Origin: Campylobacter helveticus
GTDB taxonomy: Bacteria; Campylobacterota; Campylobacteria; Campylobacterales; Campylobacteraceae
DNA: 64,000 nt
Direction of reading: 5' to 3'
NCBI RefSeq assembly: GCF_002080395.1
Contig: NZ_CP020478.1
Location: 756,886 to 820,885 of the forward strand
The translations under genes and the position numbers were made by a program. Shown here in pieces: positions 20,535-31,489 of the stretch. The notes under the pieces are model-generated. The model saw only the letters and a list, made by a program, of their open reading frames with translations, ran no database searches and was not told the DNA's origin. Positions within the stretch are counted from its first letter, which is position 1, and every line of letters starts with the position of its first letter.

Positions 20535-21467
20535 ATGAAAATCGTATGTTTAGACTCTGCGACTTTGGGCGGGGCGGATTTAAGTCAGTTTAATGAATTT
20601 GGAGAATTTATAAGCTATGAAACCACGCCAAAAGACAAGGTGGTCGAAAGGCTTAAGGGTGCAGATGTGGCTATGGTGAATAAGGTCGTTTTAGATGAAA
20701 ATGTACTTCAAAATACAAATTTAAAACTCATTTTAGAAACTGCCACTGGGGTTAATAATATCGCTGTTGAGTATGCCAAAGAAAAAAACATTATCGTTAA
20801 AAATGTCGCTGGATATTCGACTAAGAGCGTGGTGCAGCATACTTTTGCATTGATGTTTGCTTTTTTAAACCAAACGACATTTTATAATGGCTGGGTAAAA
20901 AATGGCAAGTGGTGTGAGAGTGAAATTTTCACAGATTTTACGCAAATGCTTAGCGATTTAAATGGTAAAAAACACGGCATTATAGGGCTTGGAACGATAG
21001 GTAAAGAAGTGGCTAGAATTTCTAGTGCTTTTGGCTCAAAGGTATGTTATTACTCTACAAGTGGGGCAAATAATGACGCAAGTTATGAAAAAATAAGCCT
21101 TGAAGAGCTTTTGAAAACTTGTGATATTATCAGCATTCACGCACCTTTAAATGAAAAAACGAAAAATTTAATTTCTTATAAAGAGCTTACTTTGCTTAAA
21201 GATGAGGCGATTTTGATTAATGTAGGGCGTGGAGGAATTATTAATGAGCAAGATTTGGCAAAAGTTTTAGATGAGAGGAATTTTAGGGTTGGGCTTGATG
21301 TTTTAGAAAATGAACCTATGCTTAAAAATCATCCTCTTTTAAGTGTGAAAAATAAAAATAATCTTTTAATCACTCCGCACATCGCTTGGGCGAGTAAAGA
21401 GAGCTTAAAGACTTTGGTGCAAAAGGTTTATGAAAATTTGAAAGAGTGGGTGGAAAATGGCAAGTGA
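20535..21467 (+). CDS. D-isomer specific 2-hydroxyacid dehydrogenase
   Basis: 310 residues. The NAD-binding fold has [17 protein letters not shown] (near 152-168); catalytic residues lie in [14 protein letters not shown] (Arg), LENEPM (Glu) and TPHIAWAS (His). Closest in form to glycerate/hydroxypyruvate reductases (HprA-like, compare Cj0373); the real substrate is unknown. Preceded by AAGGAG. Confidence 0.88.
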   Translation: MKIVCLDSATLGGADLSQFNEFGEFISYETTPKDKVVERLKGADVAMVNKVVLDENVLQNTNLKLILETATGVNNIAVEYAKEKNIIVKNVAGYSTKSVVQHTFALMFAFLNQTTFYNGWVKNGKWCESEIFTDFTQMLSDLNGKKHGIIGLGTIGKEVARISSAFGSKVCYYSTSGANNDASYEKISLEELLKTCDIISIHAPLNEKTKNLISYKELTLLKDEAILINVGRGGIINEQDLAKVLDERNFRVGLDVLENEPMLKNHPLLSVKNKNNLLITPHIAWASKESLKTLVQKVYENLKEWVENGK

Positions 21468-21948
21468 GCATAGTTTTGATATTAGTGGGGCGGTTGATTG
21501 TGGAGAGCTAAAAAATGCTCTAGAGCAAGCAAAAAAAGAGCTTGAAAGCAGGTATGATTTAAAGGGCGTGAAGAGTGAGCTGGAATTTAATGAAAAAGAA
21601 AGCGTGTTTAAACTTCTATGCTCAAGTGAGGCAAAACTCGATGTTTTAAAGGACATTGTCATTTCAAAGCTGATAAAAAGGGGGATAAATCCTAAAGGCA
21701 TTAAGGAGCTTTCGCGTGAGAGCGGGGCTGTTTTTAAGCTAAATTTAAAGGTAAATGATACCATAGATAGTGAAAATGCAAAGAAGATTAATAAGGCGAT
21801 TAAGGATAGTAAGCTTAAGGTTAGCTCTCAAATTAGAGGCGAGGAAGTGCGTGTGAGCGCAAAGCAAATCGATGATTTGCAAGCGGTAATGAAGCTTGTA
21901 AAAGAGCTTGATTTAGAGCTTAATCTTAGTTTTAAAAATTTAAAATGA
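21457..21948 (+). CDS. YajQ-family nucleotide-binding protein
   Basis: 163 residues. [35 protein letters not shown] and the C-terminal [25 protein letters not shown] are hallmarks of YajQ (two ferredoxin-like domains). A homologue in Xanthomonas binds cyclic di-GMP; the role in Campylobacter is unproven. Overlaps the dehydrogenase gene by 11 bp. Confidence 0.9.
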   Translation: MASEHSFDISGAVDCGELKNALEQAKKELESRYDLKGVKSELEFNEKESVFKLLCSSEAKLDVLKDIVISKLIKRGINPKGIKELSRESGAVFKLNLKVNDTIDSENAKKINKAIKDSKLKVSSQIRGEEVRVSAKQIDDLQAVMKLVKELDLELNLSFKNLK

Positions 21949-22415
21949 AATATTTTTTTAGCCTTTTGTGTGCGTTGTTTTTGTGTGCTTGTGCTGTGAA
22001 AAATGAAAGTCAAAAAGCACAAAGTATGCAGGTTTTAATCACTTCTTCTAGCTTTAAAATCAATGAGGTTGGCTTTTTAAAAAGTGAAAACTCCACACTT
22101 TCTTTAGAGCTTTACAAATTTGCAAAGCCCTTTTTTAAGCTCAATATTAAGAAAAAAATTTGTCTTAATGGGGTTTGCTATGCAAAAAAAGAGTTTAATC
22201 AAAAATATTTGCAAAATGTTTATTATGATGATTTTTTGCGAGATATTTTGGAGGCAAAACCACTTTTTAAAGCTAAAAATTTAACACATAATTCCTGCGG
22301 TTTCACTCAAGAATTACACCATAAAGATAGCGTGATAAAATATGAAGTGTGTGAAGGAAAGCTTCATTTTAAGGACGAAATTTCCGGTCTTAAGATAATA
22401 ATAAGACGTTTTTAG
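21945..22415 (+). CDS. Putative lipoprotein of unknown function
   Basis: 156 residues. A signal sequence [17 protein letters not shown] ends in a lipobox (LCAC), so lipidation at Cys17 (or Cys15) is likely. The mature part has four further cysteines (ICLNGVC, NSCGF, EVCEG) that could form disulfides. Start overlaps the yajQ stop. Corresponds to the lipoprotein near Cj0375/Cj0376. I do not recognise the family. Confidence 0.7.
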   Translation: MKYFFSLLCALFLCACAVKNESQKAQSMQVLITSSSFKINEVGFLKSENSTLSLELYKFAKPFFKLNIKKKICLNGVCYAKKEFNQKYLQNVYYDDFLRDILEAKPLFKAKNLTHNSCGFTQELHHKDSVIKYEVCEGKLHFKDEISGLKIIIRRF

Positions 22416-22423
22416 GGGACGAT

Positions 22424-24139
22424 ATGCTTGAGCTTAAAGAATTTTTAAATCATAATGAAATTGAACAAAGCAAACTTTACCAAAGGCTTAAATGCTCTAA
22501 AAATGAGGCTTTAATTTTAAAAGAGCTTTGTAAAAATTATGTCAATGCAAATGCTTCTGTGAGCGCCTTTAGTTTGCTTGTGGGGATTTTTGGAGAGAGG
22601 CATTATGTTTATTTGGATTATTTGGGGGATTTAAAAAATTTAATTAAGCGTGGTTTTGTAACGAGTAGTTTGGGATTTTTAAAAAATATAGATTCTAATA
22701 AATTAAGTAATTCTAAGCTTGTTTTGTTGCAGAGTGAGCTTAGTCTTAGTCAGTATTTTTTAGATTTTTTAGATAGTAATGTCGATTTTAAAGTGCCTAA
22801 AATTAGAGCTTATGGCGATTATTTAGAATATTTAAAAGATGAGTTTTTAAGAGTGGAGCTTTATGAAAGACTTTCTTTTGTGAGGCAGAGCGAGTATTGT
22901 GCGGTGCTAAAAAAGCATATTAAGGATTTTGAAAAATATATTAAAGAGCGTTTAAGGCTTAGTAAATTTTATAATGTCTTAAATGCCATTTTTAAAGAAC
23001 ACGCCCTAAACGCTAAAGAGCAAATTCTCTTTTTAGCACTTTTAAAAGAGGAATACACCCCAAACAACGAAAATCAACGAAGAGAGCAAAATGCCTTGCT
23101 AAATTTGATTAGTGAGAATGAGCTTGAAATGCGGCAAAATAAAAAGCTTTTGGAAGATGATTCCAAGCTTTTATCTTCTTTTTTGGTGGAGTATGATGAG
23201 TATTTAAATGTTTTTGGAGAGCTTTCTAAGAGCTTTTTTATTAGCGATGGGGTTTTGGAAAGAGTGATAAATTCTCCCACAAAGCAAAATCAAAAAATCA
23301 AGCTTGAAAGCCTTGTCAAAGAGCAAGAAATTTTTGAGCTTATTGAGCCAAATATCGACATTAATGACATTATAATGCCTCAAAATACTAAGGAACTTTT
23401 AAGTAATGTTTTAAGACAGCAGGATAAAAAGGTGCTTGAAAGGTTGAGTTTGTGGGGGATAAAAAGCTCTAAAAATATAGAAGCGAAAATCATCTTTTAT
23501 GGACCGCCCGGCACGGGTAAAACGATGTCCGCTCTTGGCGTAGCAAAATCGATGAAAAAAGCTGTTTTGAGTTTTGACTGCTCGAAAATTTTAAGCAAAT
23601 GGGTGGGAGAGAGTGAGCAAAATGTGCGTAAAATTTTTGATACTTATAAAAACATCTCTAATTCTTGCAAACAAAGTCCCATTTTGCTACTTAATGAAGC
23701 CGACCAGTTTTTAAGCACCCGCGTGGAGGGAGGTAGCGGAAGCGATAAAATGCACAATCAAATGCAAAATATTTTTTTGGAGCAAATTGAAAGATTTAGT
23801 GGCGTTTTAATCGCCACAACAAATTTTTTAGAAAGTCTTGATAGTGCGTTTTCTAGGCGTTTTGACTTAAAGATAGAATTTAAAAAGCCTGATTTTAAAG
23901 ATAGGCTTAAGATGTGGGAAAAATTCTTACCTAAAAATGCGGAATTTGAAAAAGCTTTTGAGCTTGAAACTTTAGCCAAATATGAGCTAAGTGGAGCGCA
24001 AATTTTAATGGTGGTAAAAAATACAGCATTAAAAACAGCTGTGTCAAAGGACGGGGTGTTTATGATGAGCGATTTTTTAGAAAGCATTAAAAAAGAGCTT
24101 GATGGAAGTTTTGATAAAAATAAAATTGTGGGATTTTGA
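22424..24139 (+). CDS. AAA-family ATPase with long N-terminal helical domain
   Basis: 571 residues. The first ~330 are helical and unlike known domains. A single AAA module follows: Walker A FYGPPGTGKTMSA (near 360-368), a Walker B variant ILLLNEADQFL (Asn in place of the usual first Asp), sensor IATTN and arginine-finger region SAFSRRFDLKIEF. The family occurs across Campylobacterota (Cj0377) and resembles Cdc48-type single-ring ATPases; its substrate is unknown. Confidence 0.82.
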   Translation: MLELKEFLNHNEIEQSKLYQRLKCSKNEALILKELCKNYVNANASVSAFSLLVGIFGERHYVYLDYLGDLKNLIKRGFVTSSLGFLKNIDSNKLSNSKLVLLQSELSLSQYFLDFLDSNVDFKVPKIRAYGDYLEYLKDEFLRVELYERLSFVRQSEYCAVLKKHIKDFEKYIKERLRLSKFYNVLNAIFKEHALNAKEQILFLALLKEEYTPNNENQRREQNALLNLISENELEMRQNKKLLEDDSKLLSSFLVEYDEYLNVFGELSKSFFISDGVLERVINSPTKQNQKIKLESLVKEQEIFELIEPNIDINDIIMPQNTKELLSNVLRQQDKKVLERLSLWGIKSSKNIEAKIIFYGPPGTGKTMSALGVAKSMKKAVLSFDCSKILSKWVGESEQNVRKIFDTYKNISNSCKQSPILLLNEADQFLSTRVEGGSGSDKMHNQMQNIFLEQIERFSGVLIATTNFLESLDSAFSRRFDLKIEFKKPDFKDRLKMWEKFLPKNAEFEKAFELETLAKYELSGAQILMVVKNTALKTAVSKDGVFMMSDFLESIKKELDGSFDKNKIVGF

Positions 24140-24156
24140 GTAAATTTTGTTATGTG

Positions 24157-24189
24157 AAAAAGTAGAAGTTTTTATGCTTTCTACTTTTT
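24157..24189. terminator. Bidirectional terminator between AAA ATPase and DUF2972 genes
   Basis: AAAAAGTAGAA (24157-24167) pairs perfectly with TTCTACTTTTT (24179-24189) across an 11-base loop, giving a T run on either strand. It sits 18 bp after the ATPase stop and just past the putative extended end (24195) of the convergent gene. Confidence 0.75.
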
Positions 24190-24352
24190 TGTTTTTAATT
24201 TTCTTTATTAAATTCCCCACACATCCTCTCAAATTCCCCATAATACTTCCACGAAGCAACAATGTCAGGGCGATTTTCTTTAATGTGGGTAAATTCTTTA
24301 TCCAAAACTTTTTTAAGAGTTAGGGCTTCGTATTTGTATGTTTTAAGATATT

Positions 24353-25729
24353 CTAATACATCTTTTTTTTCACATAAGTTTCAACATATTTTTGCCTTAA
24401 ATTATCTAATTTTTTAACAAATTCATTAAGATAAATTTTTGTTTCATTAAGATAAATTTTTGTTTCATTAAATAATTTTTCATCTTCTTTTAAAGCTTTA
24501 AAGTCTTCCTCACTCATTGCTAAAGCGATGATGTCAAATACCTTTAAATTCTCTAAATCTTTATCAACGAGTTCTTTAGCATAATCCTTAAGATTCCCCT
24601 TTCTTCCTTTAAGGCAAATTTCTAAATTTAAAGAACGGATTTTTAGAGTGAGTGGGATAATGTATCTTAGTTCCGTCATTTTCTTTTGTTTTAAAAATTC
24701 CTCCAAGCCTTTTAATCTCTCTTCATCCAAATCTTTTCCAAAAAACTTAGCATATTTTCTCATACTATCCATTACCTTATCAGGATTGACTTCACTCGCA
24801 TCGATATAATACACTTCTTTATTGCAAATTTTAGCTGTGCTTGTGTAAGAAAAATTGACAAGTTGGGATTGTTTGATTAAAGAGGGTATAGCGCCTAAGG
24901 TTGGATAGGGGCTTTGTTGATAAAATCTTTTTCTATCCAAAACTTCGTCAATGTTATCATTAAGATGAAAGGAAGTATTGTGGCTTTTACCTCTCTTTAT
25001 CCCTCCGTGATTTGCCCTATGTTTTATCCTGCCAATAGGGTCTCTTACTAAAATGATAAAAGGTAAATCAGCACTTAAATAAACCCCTTTTTCATCAAAT
25101 TTTTTATATATCCAATACCATCTAGTAAAGGCTGCAACATCTTTAAATTCTGTGGAGTAGAAATCTTGAGGATTAATTTCATTTAAACCATCTGTTATGG
25201 GATGAAAAATTAAATTAAAACTCGCTTGAAAAAAATCCATCATCGCTTCGTGTGCAGAACTTCCGTAAATAAAAAATGCAAATTTATAATTTTTCGGCAA
25301 AGGTAAATTCATCTCCCAAGCTTTTTCAGCAGGAATTTTCTCATAATTTAAAATATAATTTTCATCATTAAGCTTGTCAGGGTCTAACAAAGGAGGATAA
25401 GGGTGGTTTTCCCTTTCATATTTGTCTTTAAATTCTTTAGAATTGAGCCATAAATTGACTTCATCAAAATGTTGTGAGACAAAAGATAAATTTTGTAAAA
25501 GTAAAATTTTTAAAGGAATATAAGATGTTTTTAAAAGAGGTTTGACTTCTTTATAGGCTTTTAAATTTGAAGATTTAAGTAAGGTTTTTATGAGTAAGAA
25601 AGAAAATTGAAATTTTAAAGTGCAGAGCTTACTACCCCCCCCCCCCCCCACAAGTGTTTCAACTTGGTAAGAACAATAATTGATAAATCTTTTTCTCGTT
25701 GCAATCAATGCGAGAGTTGGCTGGTTCAT
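24353..25729 (-). CDS. Phase-variable DUF2972 ('617 family') protein, shortened by frameshift
   Basis: 458 residues in the current frame. Its 5' part carries a G15 tract (plus-strand C15, 25635-25649) encoding LVGGGGGSK, in frame here. The body has features of the Campylobacter 617 family, thought to be sulfotransferase- or glycosyltransferase-like: FFIYGSSAHEAMMDFFQASF and PFIILVRDPIGRIKHRANHG. The frame stops at KKKMY after an A8 run (24363-24370). One extra A would run on to 24195, giving 511 residues with a C-terminus containing ASWKYYGEFERMCGEF. A short upstream frame holds the likely N-terminus. Confidence 0.75.
   Translation of the reverse strand: MNQPTLALIATRKRFINYCSYQVETLVGGGGGSKLCTLKFQFSFLLIKTLLKSSNLKAYKEVKPLLKTSYIPLKILLLQNLSFVSQHFDEVNLWLNSKEFKDKYERENHPYPPLLDPDKLNDENYILNYEKIPAEKAWEMNLPLPKNYKFAFFIYGSSAHEAMMDFFQASFNLIFHPITDGLNEINPQDFYSTEFKDVAAFTRWYWIYKKFDEKGVYLSADLPFIILVRDPIGRIKHRANHGGIKRGKSHNTSFHLNDNIDEVLDRKRFYQQSPYPTLGAIPSLIKQSQLVNFSYTSTAKICNKEVYYIDASEVNPDKVMDSMRKYAKFFGKDLDEERLKGLEEFLKQKKMTELRYIIPLTLKIRSLNLEICLKGRKGNLKDYAKELVDKDLENLKVFDIIALAMSEEDFKALKEDEKLFNETKIYLNETKIYLNEFVKKLDNLRQKYVETYVKKKMY
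24422..24470 (-). repeat. 21-bp tandem repeat (2.3 copies) in the DUF2972 gene
   Basis: A 21-nt unit starting TTCATTAAGATAAATTTT repeats at 24422 and 24443 with a partial copy at 24464. It encodes a seven-residue repeat NETKIYL in a coiled-coil-like region. Unit gain or loss keeps the frame, so it changes length only. Confidence 0.85.
25635..25649 (-). repeat. G15 contingency tract
   Basis: Fifteen C on the plus strand, read as G in the gene. Tracts of this length are hypermutable in Campylobacter. The present length keeps the 24353-25729 frame open (ON for this site). Confidence 0.95.
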
Positions 25730-25824
25730 TTTTTCCTCGTGTTAAATGCAATAAGCTCTTGTCCTAATTTATAAGAGAGATGATTTTTCATTCTTTGTAT
25801 GGCTGAGTTGGGATTGTTTATCAT
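25726..25824 (-). CDS. Short ORF encoding the likely N-terminus of the DUF2972 protein
   Basis: 32 codons starting MINNPNSAIQRMKNHLSYKL, with AAAGGA well placed upstream. NSA-x4-KNHLSYKLG is the characteristic opening of 617-family and related Campylobacter glycan proteins. Its TGA overlaps the ATG of the main frame (ATGA) after an A6 run; one extra A would fuse the two frames. So it is either a translationally coupled leader or the true start of a frameshifted gene. Confidence 0.65.
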   Translation of the reverse strand: MINNPNSAIQRMKNHLSYKLGQELIAFNTRKK

Positions 25825-25884
25825 AGCGTTTTCCTTTATTGGTGGTTTAATGTTTTGGTTTTTGGAATTTTGTTGATTGAGGGG

Positions 25885-25890
25885 ATTATA
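25885..25890 (-). promoter_or_regulatory. -10 element for the DUF2972 gene
   Basis: The minus strand reads TGATATAATCCC just past the queA stop, 61 nt before the MINN start codon. The switchable gene therefore has its own promoter rather than relying on queA read-through. Confidence 0.55.
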
Positions 25891-25911
25891 TCAAAAAAAA
25901 TGGAGTCTAGA

Positions 25912-26931
25912 TTAAATAATTAGCATCGCATCCCCGTAAGAATAAAAACGATAGTTTAATTCAATCGCTTCTTTATAGAGGGCTAGAGTTTTTTCACGCC
26001 CTATAAAAGCGGATACTAGCATAATGAGAGTGGATTTTGGCAAGTGGAAATTTGTGAGTAAAAAATTTTGTCTTATGGGTCTATTTAAGGGGTGTAAAAA
26101 TAAATCACATTTTCCGCTACAAATTCCGCTTCTAGCGTAATGCTCAATGCTTCTAGTCGCAGTCGTCCCCACGCCTAAAATAGCTTTTTTACTATCGATA
26201 CAAGCTTTTGCATTTTCATCAATGTGAAAAATTTCGCTGTGCATTTTATGCTCTCTTATGTCCTCACATTCTACGCTTTTAAATGTCCCAGCACCGATGT
26301 GTAGGGTTAGGGTGTGAATTTCGTGGCGTTTTTTTAACTCTTCTAACATCATCTTGCTAAAATGCAAACTTGCCGTAGGGGCTGCCACAGCACCCAAATT
26401 TTTAGCGAAAATGCTTTGATAATCGCTTTCATCTTTAAGCGTATCAGCTCTTTTGATGTAGGGGGGTAGGGGGATATGCCCTATCTTTTCTAAAAGGGCG
26501 TAAAGTGCTGGGGTGCTAAGTGTCGTTTCATTTTGCCTAAAGCAGACTTTTCTCAAGCCATCATCGTAAAGCTCCAAAATTTCAGCACTTAGCCCCTTTT
26601 CAAAATATAAAATTTCATCTTTTTTAACTTTGCCTTTAATTTGTGCGATAAATTCAAACTCACCCACGCTAGAATGGAGAAAAAGCTCAATCTTCCCTCC
26701 GCTTTCTTTTTTTCCATAAATTCTAGCTTTAATGACTTTAGTATCGTTAAAAAATATCGCACAATCTGGCAAAAAATGCATTAAATTTGCAAAATGAGAA
26801 TGTGTAACTTTGTCTTTTTCCCTCTCGTAAATCAAAAGCTTCGCAGCTTCTTTTGGGTAGATAGGGTGGGAGGCGATTTGCTCTTTTGGTAGGAAATAAT
26901 CATAATTGCAGAGTTTTAAATCTTCGTGCAT
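25912..26931 (-). CDS. queA: S-adenosylmethionine:tRNA ribosyltransferase-isomerase QueA
   Basis: 339 residues. Converts preQ1 in tRNA to epoxyqueuosine using SAM as ribosyl donor. Family signatures: YDYFLPKEQIASHP at the N-terminus, NDTKVIKARIYG, LHIGAGTFKSV and VGTTATRSIEH. Only nine bases separate it from tatC. Confidence 0.95.
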   Translation of the reverse strand: MHEDLKLCNYDYFLPKEQIASHPIYPKEAAKLLIYEREKDKVTHSHFANLMHFLPDCAIFFNDTKVIKARIYGKKESGGKIELFLHSSVGEFEFIAQIKGKVKKDEILYFEKGLSAEILELYDDGLRKVCFRQNETTLSTPALYALLEKIGHIPLPPYIKRADTLKDESDYQSIFAKNLGAVAAPTASLHFSKMMLEELKKRHEIHTLTLHIGAGTFKSVECEDIREHKMHSEIFHIDENAKACIDSKKAILGVGTTATRSIEHYARSGICSGKCDLFLHPLNRPIRQNFLLTNFHLPKSTLIMLVSAFIGREKTLALYKEAIELNYRFYSYGDAMLII

Positions 26932-26939
26932 TTTGGCTC

Positions 26940-27674
26940 TTATTGTGCGTCATCTTTTGGAGCGGGATTGACTTTTTTGGCGATTAAAATGGAAATTCCA
27001 TAAAGCCCACAAAGTGGGATAGCGAGTAAAAATTGCGAAAAAACATCAGGTGGGGTCATCATCGCAGAAAAGATAAAGATGACTAAAACGGCGATTCTAA
27101 ATTGCCTTTTTAAAAAAGCATCATCAACTAAGCCTAGTTTAGCGAAAAAATAAGTCAAAACAGGCATTTCAAAAGCCAAGCCAAAAGCTACCATTAATTT
27201 TGTAAAAAAGCCTACATAAGCCCCTATGCTAATGATAGGCTTGAAATTTTGCACACTTGCACCAAAATCAATGAGAAATTTAAAAGTAAAAGGCACAACG
27301 ACAAAATAGCAAAACACGCACCCAAGAATAAACATCAAACTCGCAAAAAGCACAAAAGGCACAACGAGGCGTTTTTCATTATCGTAAAGCCCCGGTGCGA
27401 CAAAACTCCAAAACTGCCAAAAAATCACAGGTAAAGAAAATAAAAAAGCCGCAAAAAATGCCACCTTCATCGCTGTAAATAAAGGCTCTGCCATTTCGAT
27501 AAAATTAATTTGCTTAGAAATTTCAGGCAAAACGGCTTCAAGAGGCATAGTAAGGATATCTAGGATATATTTATTAAAAGCGAAGCAAACAAAAAATAGC
27601 ACGATAACGCATAACACGCTTATAAGCAATCTTTTCCTAAGTTCGATTAAATGTGGTTTTAATTCTTCAAACAT
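26940..27674 (-). CDS. tatC: Sec-independent protein translocase TatC
   Basis: 244 residues with six predicted membrane helices. The N-terminus has MFEELKPHLIELRKRLLIS, including the conserved Glu that receives the twin-arginine signal, and GFFTKLMVAFGLAFEMPVL lies in the third/fourth loop. Membrane receptor for folded, often cofactor-bearing substrates. Overlaps tatB by 8 bp; tatA is not here. Confidence 0.95.
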   Translation of the reverse strand: MFEELKPHLIELRKRLLISVLCVIVLFFVCFAFNKYILDILTMPLEAVLPEISKQINFIEMAEPLFTAMKVAFFAAFLFSLPVIFWQFWSFVAPGLYDNEKRLVVPFVLFASLMFILGCVFCYFVVVPFTFKFLIDFGASVQNFKPIISIGAYVGFFTKLMVAFGLAFEMPVLTYFFAKLGLVDDAFLKRQFRIAVLVIFIFSAMMTPPDVFSQFLLAIPLCGLYGISILIAKKVNPAPKDDAQ

Positions 27675-28026
27675 TTGTTTTTTCCGTAGGAGTTTTTGGC
27701 GTTAAATTTTCTTTTTCTCTGCTGTCAAAGGTCAAATCAACTTTGGCTTTATCTAAAATATCTCTTTTTAAATCGTCAAATTCTTCAAAGCTGAGCTTTT
27801 TGCGTATATTTTCGTTGCTTATGGAAAATTCATCTTGGTATTTTTTCGCTTCGTCTTTTAGCTCTTTAATGCGAATTTCTTTTTCAATACCAGCCTTTGC
27901 GTCATTGATATTGCGTTTAATGGCTTTGATGATTTTAGCCATTTGAACGATGGCATCGGGAAGCTTGTCAGGTCCCAACACCAAAATAGCGACAATTAAA
28001 ATAACGATAATTTCACCCATACTCAT
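27667..28026 (-). CDS. tatB: Sec-independent protein translocase TatB
   Basis: 119 residues. A short N-terminal membrane helix (GEIIVILIVAILVLGPDKLP) ends in the conserved GP hinge. An amphipathic helix and a charged, probably disordered tail follow. The length and link to tatC favour TatB over TatA. The start could be Met1 or Met3. Confidence 0.9.
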   Translation of the reverse strand: MSMGEIIVILIVAILVLGPDKLPDAIVQMAKIIKAIKRNINDAKAGIEKEIRIKELKDEAKKYQDEFSISNENIRKKLSFEEFDDLKRDILDKAKVDLTFDSREKENLTPKTPTEKTNV

Positions 28027-28069
28027 AAAAAAACCTTAAAAAGATAGCATTTTATCTAAAAATACTTAT

Positions 28070-29753
<1,684 letters not shown>

Positions 29754-29757
<4 letters not shown>

Positions 29758-29903
29758 TTTTCCTTAAATTTGTTTTTATTATATTTTTCAAATCTTTTTT
29801 CTTTTTCTTTATTTTTCTCTTGGATTTGCCTATTAAAACCTATAATTAAAAATGTCATCATTAAAACAAAAATGAAGATTAAAATAAATTCTAAAATTGC
29901 CAT
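29754..29903 (-). CDS. 49-residue single-pass membrane protein
   Basis: Starts at 29903 after [26 protein letters not shown], then a very basic cytoplasmic tail with [18 protein letters not shown]. One membrane helix (about 4-23). Its TGA overlaps the panB ATG, so the pair is translationally coupled and likely starts the panBC transcript. Function unknown; easily missed because of its size. Confidence 0.65.
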
Positions 29904-30016
29904 TTTAGCTCCTTAAATTTTGAAAATTTTAACACATTTTTTTAAATCTTTAAAGAAAAATAAAAGATTATTTTTTTAAAATTTGGACTTTAAAATTTCA
30001 ACGATAAGGCTTCATT

Positions 30017-30757
30017 TTGACTCAAAAAGGAATGCAAACTTTTGTATTTTTTACCATAATTATTTTGTGGGGATATTTTTCTTTCCCTTATGAAATTTTA
30101 CAAGTAAATGGCGAAAATGGGACGCATTATGCCTTTACGCCAAATGCTAGGGCTTATGTATTGAGCTATGGCGTAACCATTTTGCTCACTTTTTGTGCGG
30201 TTTTAATCGGCGTTGTTTTTGGCTTTATTTTGGCTCTTGCGCGCTTTTCTCCTTTTAAGGTTTTAAATTTCTTAATCGATGAATTTATTGATATTATCCG
30301 TGGCACTCCTGTGATTTTGCAACTGATGATTTTTGCCTTTGTGATTTTCACTTTTTTTGACAATCTTTATGCGGCGATTTTGGCACTTGGGCTTAATAGC
30401 TCCGCTTATATCGCTGAGATTGTAAGAAGTGGGATTAATAGCGTTGATAGGGGGCAAATGGAGGCAGCTAGGGCTATGGGGCTTGATTATCAAAGCACGA
30501 TGAAAGAGATTATTTTGCCTCAAGCGGTTAAAAACATCCTTCCAGCCCTTGCAAATGAGTTTATTTCTCTTTTTAAAGAAACTTCTGTGGTAGGGTTTAT
30601 TAGCGTGGTGGATATCACAATGCAAAGTAAGAGTTTGCAGGCTGTACTTTATAATCCTAAGCCTATTATTTTTACCGGTCTTGTGTATTATGTAAGTGTG
30701 AAAATTTTTAGTTTGGGCGTGAGAATACTTGAAAAAAGGCTAAATAAGAATGATTAA
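30017..30757 (+). CDS. Amino-acid ABC transporter permease
   Basis: 246 residues, TTG start (AAGG nine bases before; the later ATG at 30032 is too close to its AAGGA). About five membrane helices with the HisM-type [22 protein letters not shown] cytoplasmic loop (EAA motif, near 155-176) that docks the ATPase. An unusual N-terminal periplasmic segment ([17 protein letters not shown]) precedes the transport domain. Overlaps the ATPase gene by 8 bp. No binding protein or second permease nearby. Confidence 0.88.
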   Translation: MTQKGMQTFVFFTIIILWGYFSFPYEILQVNGENGTHYAFTPNARAYVLSYGVTILLTFCAVLIGVVFGFILALARFSPFKVLNFLIDEFIDIIRGTPVILQLMIFAFVIFTFFDNLYAAILALGLNSSAYIAEIVRSGINSVDRGQMEAARAMGLDYQSTMKEIILPQAVKNILPALANEFISLFKETSVVGFISVVDITMQSKSLQAVLYNPKPIIFTGLVYYVSVKIFSLGVRILEKRLNKND

Positions 30758-31478
30758 AACTGAAAATTTGTGTAAAAGATATGGGGATTTGGAGGTTTTA
30801 AAAAATATAAATACCCAAATTCAAAAAGGCGATGTGGTCGCTTTGATAGGACCAAGCGGTGGGGGAAAAAGCACTTTTTTAAGATGTTTAAATAAACTTG
30901 AACTTGCGGATAGTGGTAAAATTTTCATACAAGGGGAAAATATCTTAGATAAGGAAGTTGATATTAATAAAATTCGCCAAAAGGTAAGTATGGTTTTCCA
31001 GCACTTTAATCTTTTTGCTAATAAAAATGTCCTTGAAAATTTAACTTTAACACCCATTAAAACAGGAATTTTAAGTCAAGATGAGGCGATAAGTAGGGCG
31101 GAAATTTTACTTTCCAAAGTCGGTTTAGCAGATAAAAAAGCCTATATGCCACATAAGCTTTCTGGCGGACAAAAGCAACGCATAGCCATAGCTAGAAGCT
31201 TGATGATGAATCCTGATGTGATATTATTTGATGAGCCGACTTCCGCACTTGATCCTGAAATGATAGGCGAGGTTTTAAACATAATGAAAGATTTGGCAAA
31301 AGAGGGTTTAACAATGCTTGTTGTTACGCACGAAATGGGTTTTGCCAAAAATGTGGCAAATCGCATCTTTTTTATGGATAAGGGGCAAATCGCAGTCGAT
31401 GAAAGTCCTATGAGCGTCTTTTCTAATCCAAAAAATGAAAGGCTTAGAGAATTTTTAAATAAGGTTTTAAATCACTAA
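30750..31478 (+). CDS. Polar amino-acid ABC transporter ATPase (GlnQ/HisP-like)
   Basis: 242 residues. Walker [10 protein letters not shown] (near 33-41), Q-loop VFQHFNLF, signature LSGGQKQR, Walker [15 protein letters not shown] and H-loop VTHEMGFAK. Energises the adjacent permease. Compare Cj0467-Cj0469. The specific amino acid cannot be told from sequence. Confidence 0.92.
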   Translation: MIKTENLCKRYGDLEVLKNINTQIQKGDVVALIGPSGGGKSTFLRCLNKLELADSGKIFIQGENILDKEVDINKIRQKVSMVFQHFNLFANKNVLENLTLTPIKTGILSQDEAISRAEILLSKVGLADKKAYMPHKLSGGQKQRIAIARSLMMNPDVILFDEPTSALDPEMIGEVLNIMKDLAKEGLTMLVVTHEMGFAKNVANRIFFMDKGQIAVDESPMSVFSNPKNERLREFLNKVLNH

Positions 31479-31489
31479 GCCTTGTAAAT

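Noticed and set aside
30032-30034. ATG at 30032 as the permease start
   Set aside because: The AAGGA is only two bases away, whereas the TTG at 30017 has a properly spaced AAGG.
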